From the NCBI GenBank assembly GCA_963377175.1, contig CAUJNA010003292.1, positions 593,254 through 657,253 of the forward strand: 64,000 bases of DNA, written 5' to 3'. The notes beneath the pieces are model-generated. The model worked only from the letters and a program-made list of their open reading frames with translations, was not told the origin of the DNA and ran no database searches. Numbering within the stretch: the first letter of the stretch is position 1; every line of letters begins with the position of its first letter. Shown in pieces: positions 62,838 through 64,000 of this stretch. This DNA comes from Effrenium voratum (Eukaryota > Sar > Dinophyceae > Suessiales > Symbiodiniaceae). Position numbers and translations under genes: made by a program.

Positions 62838-63116
62838 ATGGTTCTGGGATTACGACCATTTTTGTGCCAGGCTTTGATTGAGGCAAACCACCCAGAGAAG
62901 CCCAGGGCTATCTGGCCGGTGCTGGCGGAGCTTGCCCAGATCCCCTATCCACCAGTTGCAAAGAATGTGTGACTTGTAATGGACAATGGCTGGGGAGTTG
63001 TGAAACTTGTCCAAACCCCTGAGAAAGAAAAGGCCTGGGACCAATACATTGCTTGCATGGTGGAAAACGGGTTCAATACACTGCTTTTTGAGGGCCCCCT
63101 TCTCAAGCTCAAATGA
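62838..63116 (+). CDS. Open frame with a single internal TGA
   Basis: From ATG 62838 the frame reads MVLGLRPFLCQALIEANHPE, KPRAIWPVLAELAQIPYPPV and AKNV, meets a TGA at 62970, then continues in the same frame from ATG 62979 as MDNGWGVVKLVQTPEKEKAW and CMVENGFNTLLFEGPLLKLK to TGA 63114. Both halves have coding composition. Explanations: a pseudogene with one nonsense change, an unrecognised splice, or recoding of TGA. No family recognised. Confidence 0.4.
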
Positions 63117-63317
63117 TTCTTGAGTTGAACCAGTGTGAAGTTTTTATTGTTGTTTTTTCCGGGTGTATGTTTGGGCTTCCCATACCACCATTTCGCTCGG
63201 GTCAAAAAATTCGCTCACATGTAGTCTTTCAACGGGAGACGTCCAATGGCTTATCCACCTTATAGGTCGAATGGAGTTTGTCTCGTCTTGCGGCGGTCGT
63301 TTAAGGGAGAACCACCA

Positions 63318-63410
63318 ATTTTAACGGTCTCCTATTTTGGGGTCCCTGATGTTGAGAGGTCCCCTATTTTGGGTACATGTTTTGGGGGGTCCCCTATTTT
63401 TGGGACACCC
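63318..63410 (+). repeat. Four TCCCCTATTTTGGG-type repeats
   Basis: TCTCCTATTTTGGGGTCC, TCCCCTATTTTGGG and TCCCCTATTTTTGGG occur at about 30-bp intervals. Confidence 0.75.
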
Positions 63411-63417
63411 CCAGTTC

Positions 63418-63531
63418 TCGCAGTTCAGTCCGTCGCGCCGAGAAAACAAGAATCGGGGCGCAGGTGGCGTGGTGACGGTGGAAGTGTTTCAGGAGGACAA
63501 GACACCCATCGGTTTCACCCTCAGCTCGCTG
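63418..63531 (+). CDS. Exon-like island, unknown protein
   Basis: The plus frame reads PSRRENKNRGAGGVVTVEVF then QEDKTPIGFTLSSL, following CCCCAG at 63415-63417. GT at 63532 (GCTG|GTTTTT) is a possible donor. Another plus frame is open but Arg/Gly-rich. Function unknown. Confidence 0.4.
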
Positions 63532-63719
63532 GTTTTTTGTTCGGGTTTGAGCTCCGGCAGTTTGGGCGTTCCCTTTTTTGCCTTCAGACAAGCCGTGGAC
63601 AAAAAAGAACGCCTGGGCCCTCACACTACCCTCAAATGGATGTTAGGAAGCACAGGGATGCGAGAATCTCACACCTTTGTCCCCTTGAGTTGGTTTAAAC
63701 TGCACCCATTTTGATGATT

Positions 63720-64000
63720 GGGGCCCTTGTAATCGAATGGCCCTTTGAAACGTGGGAGATGACATTTGTCATTGTTCCCAGGGGAGCAGTGAGGGATCAT
63801 ACAAGGGGTTCTGGAAAACATGTGGGTGTGCGTCGAAATAGAGGACACCCGAATATTGCAGAACGTGTTTGTTTCTTTTGGCTTCCCTATAAAACCAACC
63901 TGGACATCAAGCTTCGGCCGGTGATTTTAGTCCAACCACTTAGAGGTGGTTCCCTAGAGCCACAGGCAGATGGGTCTCCAAATGTGGCTGTGGCTAAAGG
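63720..64000. other. Nothing recognised at the window end
   Basis: No coding island, repeat or known element arm seen, apart from CTGTGGCTAAAGG at the last bases, which loosely resembles a family N end. Confidence 0.3.

Overview
This window reads as nuclear DNA of a eukaryote with very intron-rich, repeat-dense genes. It has no bacterial operon structure, no long open genes with ribosome binding sites, and no rRNA or tRNA that I could recognise. Short GC-rich coding islands (about 80-350 bp), several with polypyrimidine-tract/CAG acceptors and GT donors, are separated by 0.5-2 kb of non-coding DNA packed with short palindromic elements, minisatellites and simple repeats. A dinoflagellate of the Symbiodiniaceae/Polarella kind would fit, because such genomes have near-unidirectional coding, many short inverted-repeat elements and introner-like elements. 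That is inference only: I found no intact dinoflagellate spliced leader and no diagnostic protein.

Layout. 0-3 kb: several exon-like islands on + (1.36-2.40 kb). 3-13 kb: palindromic elements, a minus-strand stretch resembling a decayed retroelement (6.1-7.06 kb), and islands at 9.3, 11.2 and 12.9 kb. 13-27 kb: mainly dispersed elements, islands at 14.0, 18.0, 19.3 and 24.6 kb, and a 0.7 kb TG/hexamer simple repeat at 22.7-23.4 kb. 27.65-28.57 kb: a 52-bp minisatellite. 28.6-35.9 kb: elements plus islands at 32.3, 33.4 and 35.1 kb. 35.87-39.16 kb: two 57-bp tandem arrays bracket the best gene model in the window (37.15-38.48 kb, two introns that keep reading phase). 39.46-42.00 kb: a 1.19 kb tandem duplication of a gene fragment, bounded by three CCCA-type arrays. 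43-64 kb: a run of islands at about 43.1, 43.9, 44.1, 45.2, 48.0, 49.8, 51.4-51.9, 52.6, 54.1, 57.1, 58.2, 60.0, 62.4-62.7, 62.8-63.1 and 63.5 kb, interspersed with palindromic elements.

Almost all convincing coding islands lie on the + strand, so the window may be one unidirectional gene block or a few very long genes. I recognised almost no proteins; the exception is a short island at 60.0 kb resembling the helix-turn-helix of sigma-70 region 4. The most interesting feature is the set of at least twelve small terminal-inverted-repeat families (called A to N here). Several end in GT...AG-compatible arms and lie within tens of bases of the coding islands, as expected of introner-type (intron-generating) transposons. 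Several islands carry single-base frame breaks, which are either pseudogene decay or residual assembly errors; the sequence alone cannot separate these.
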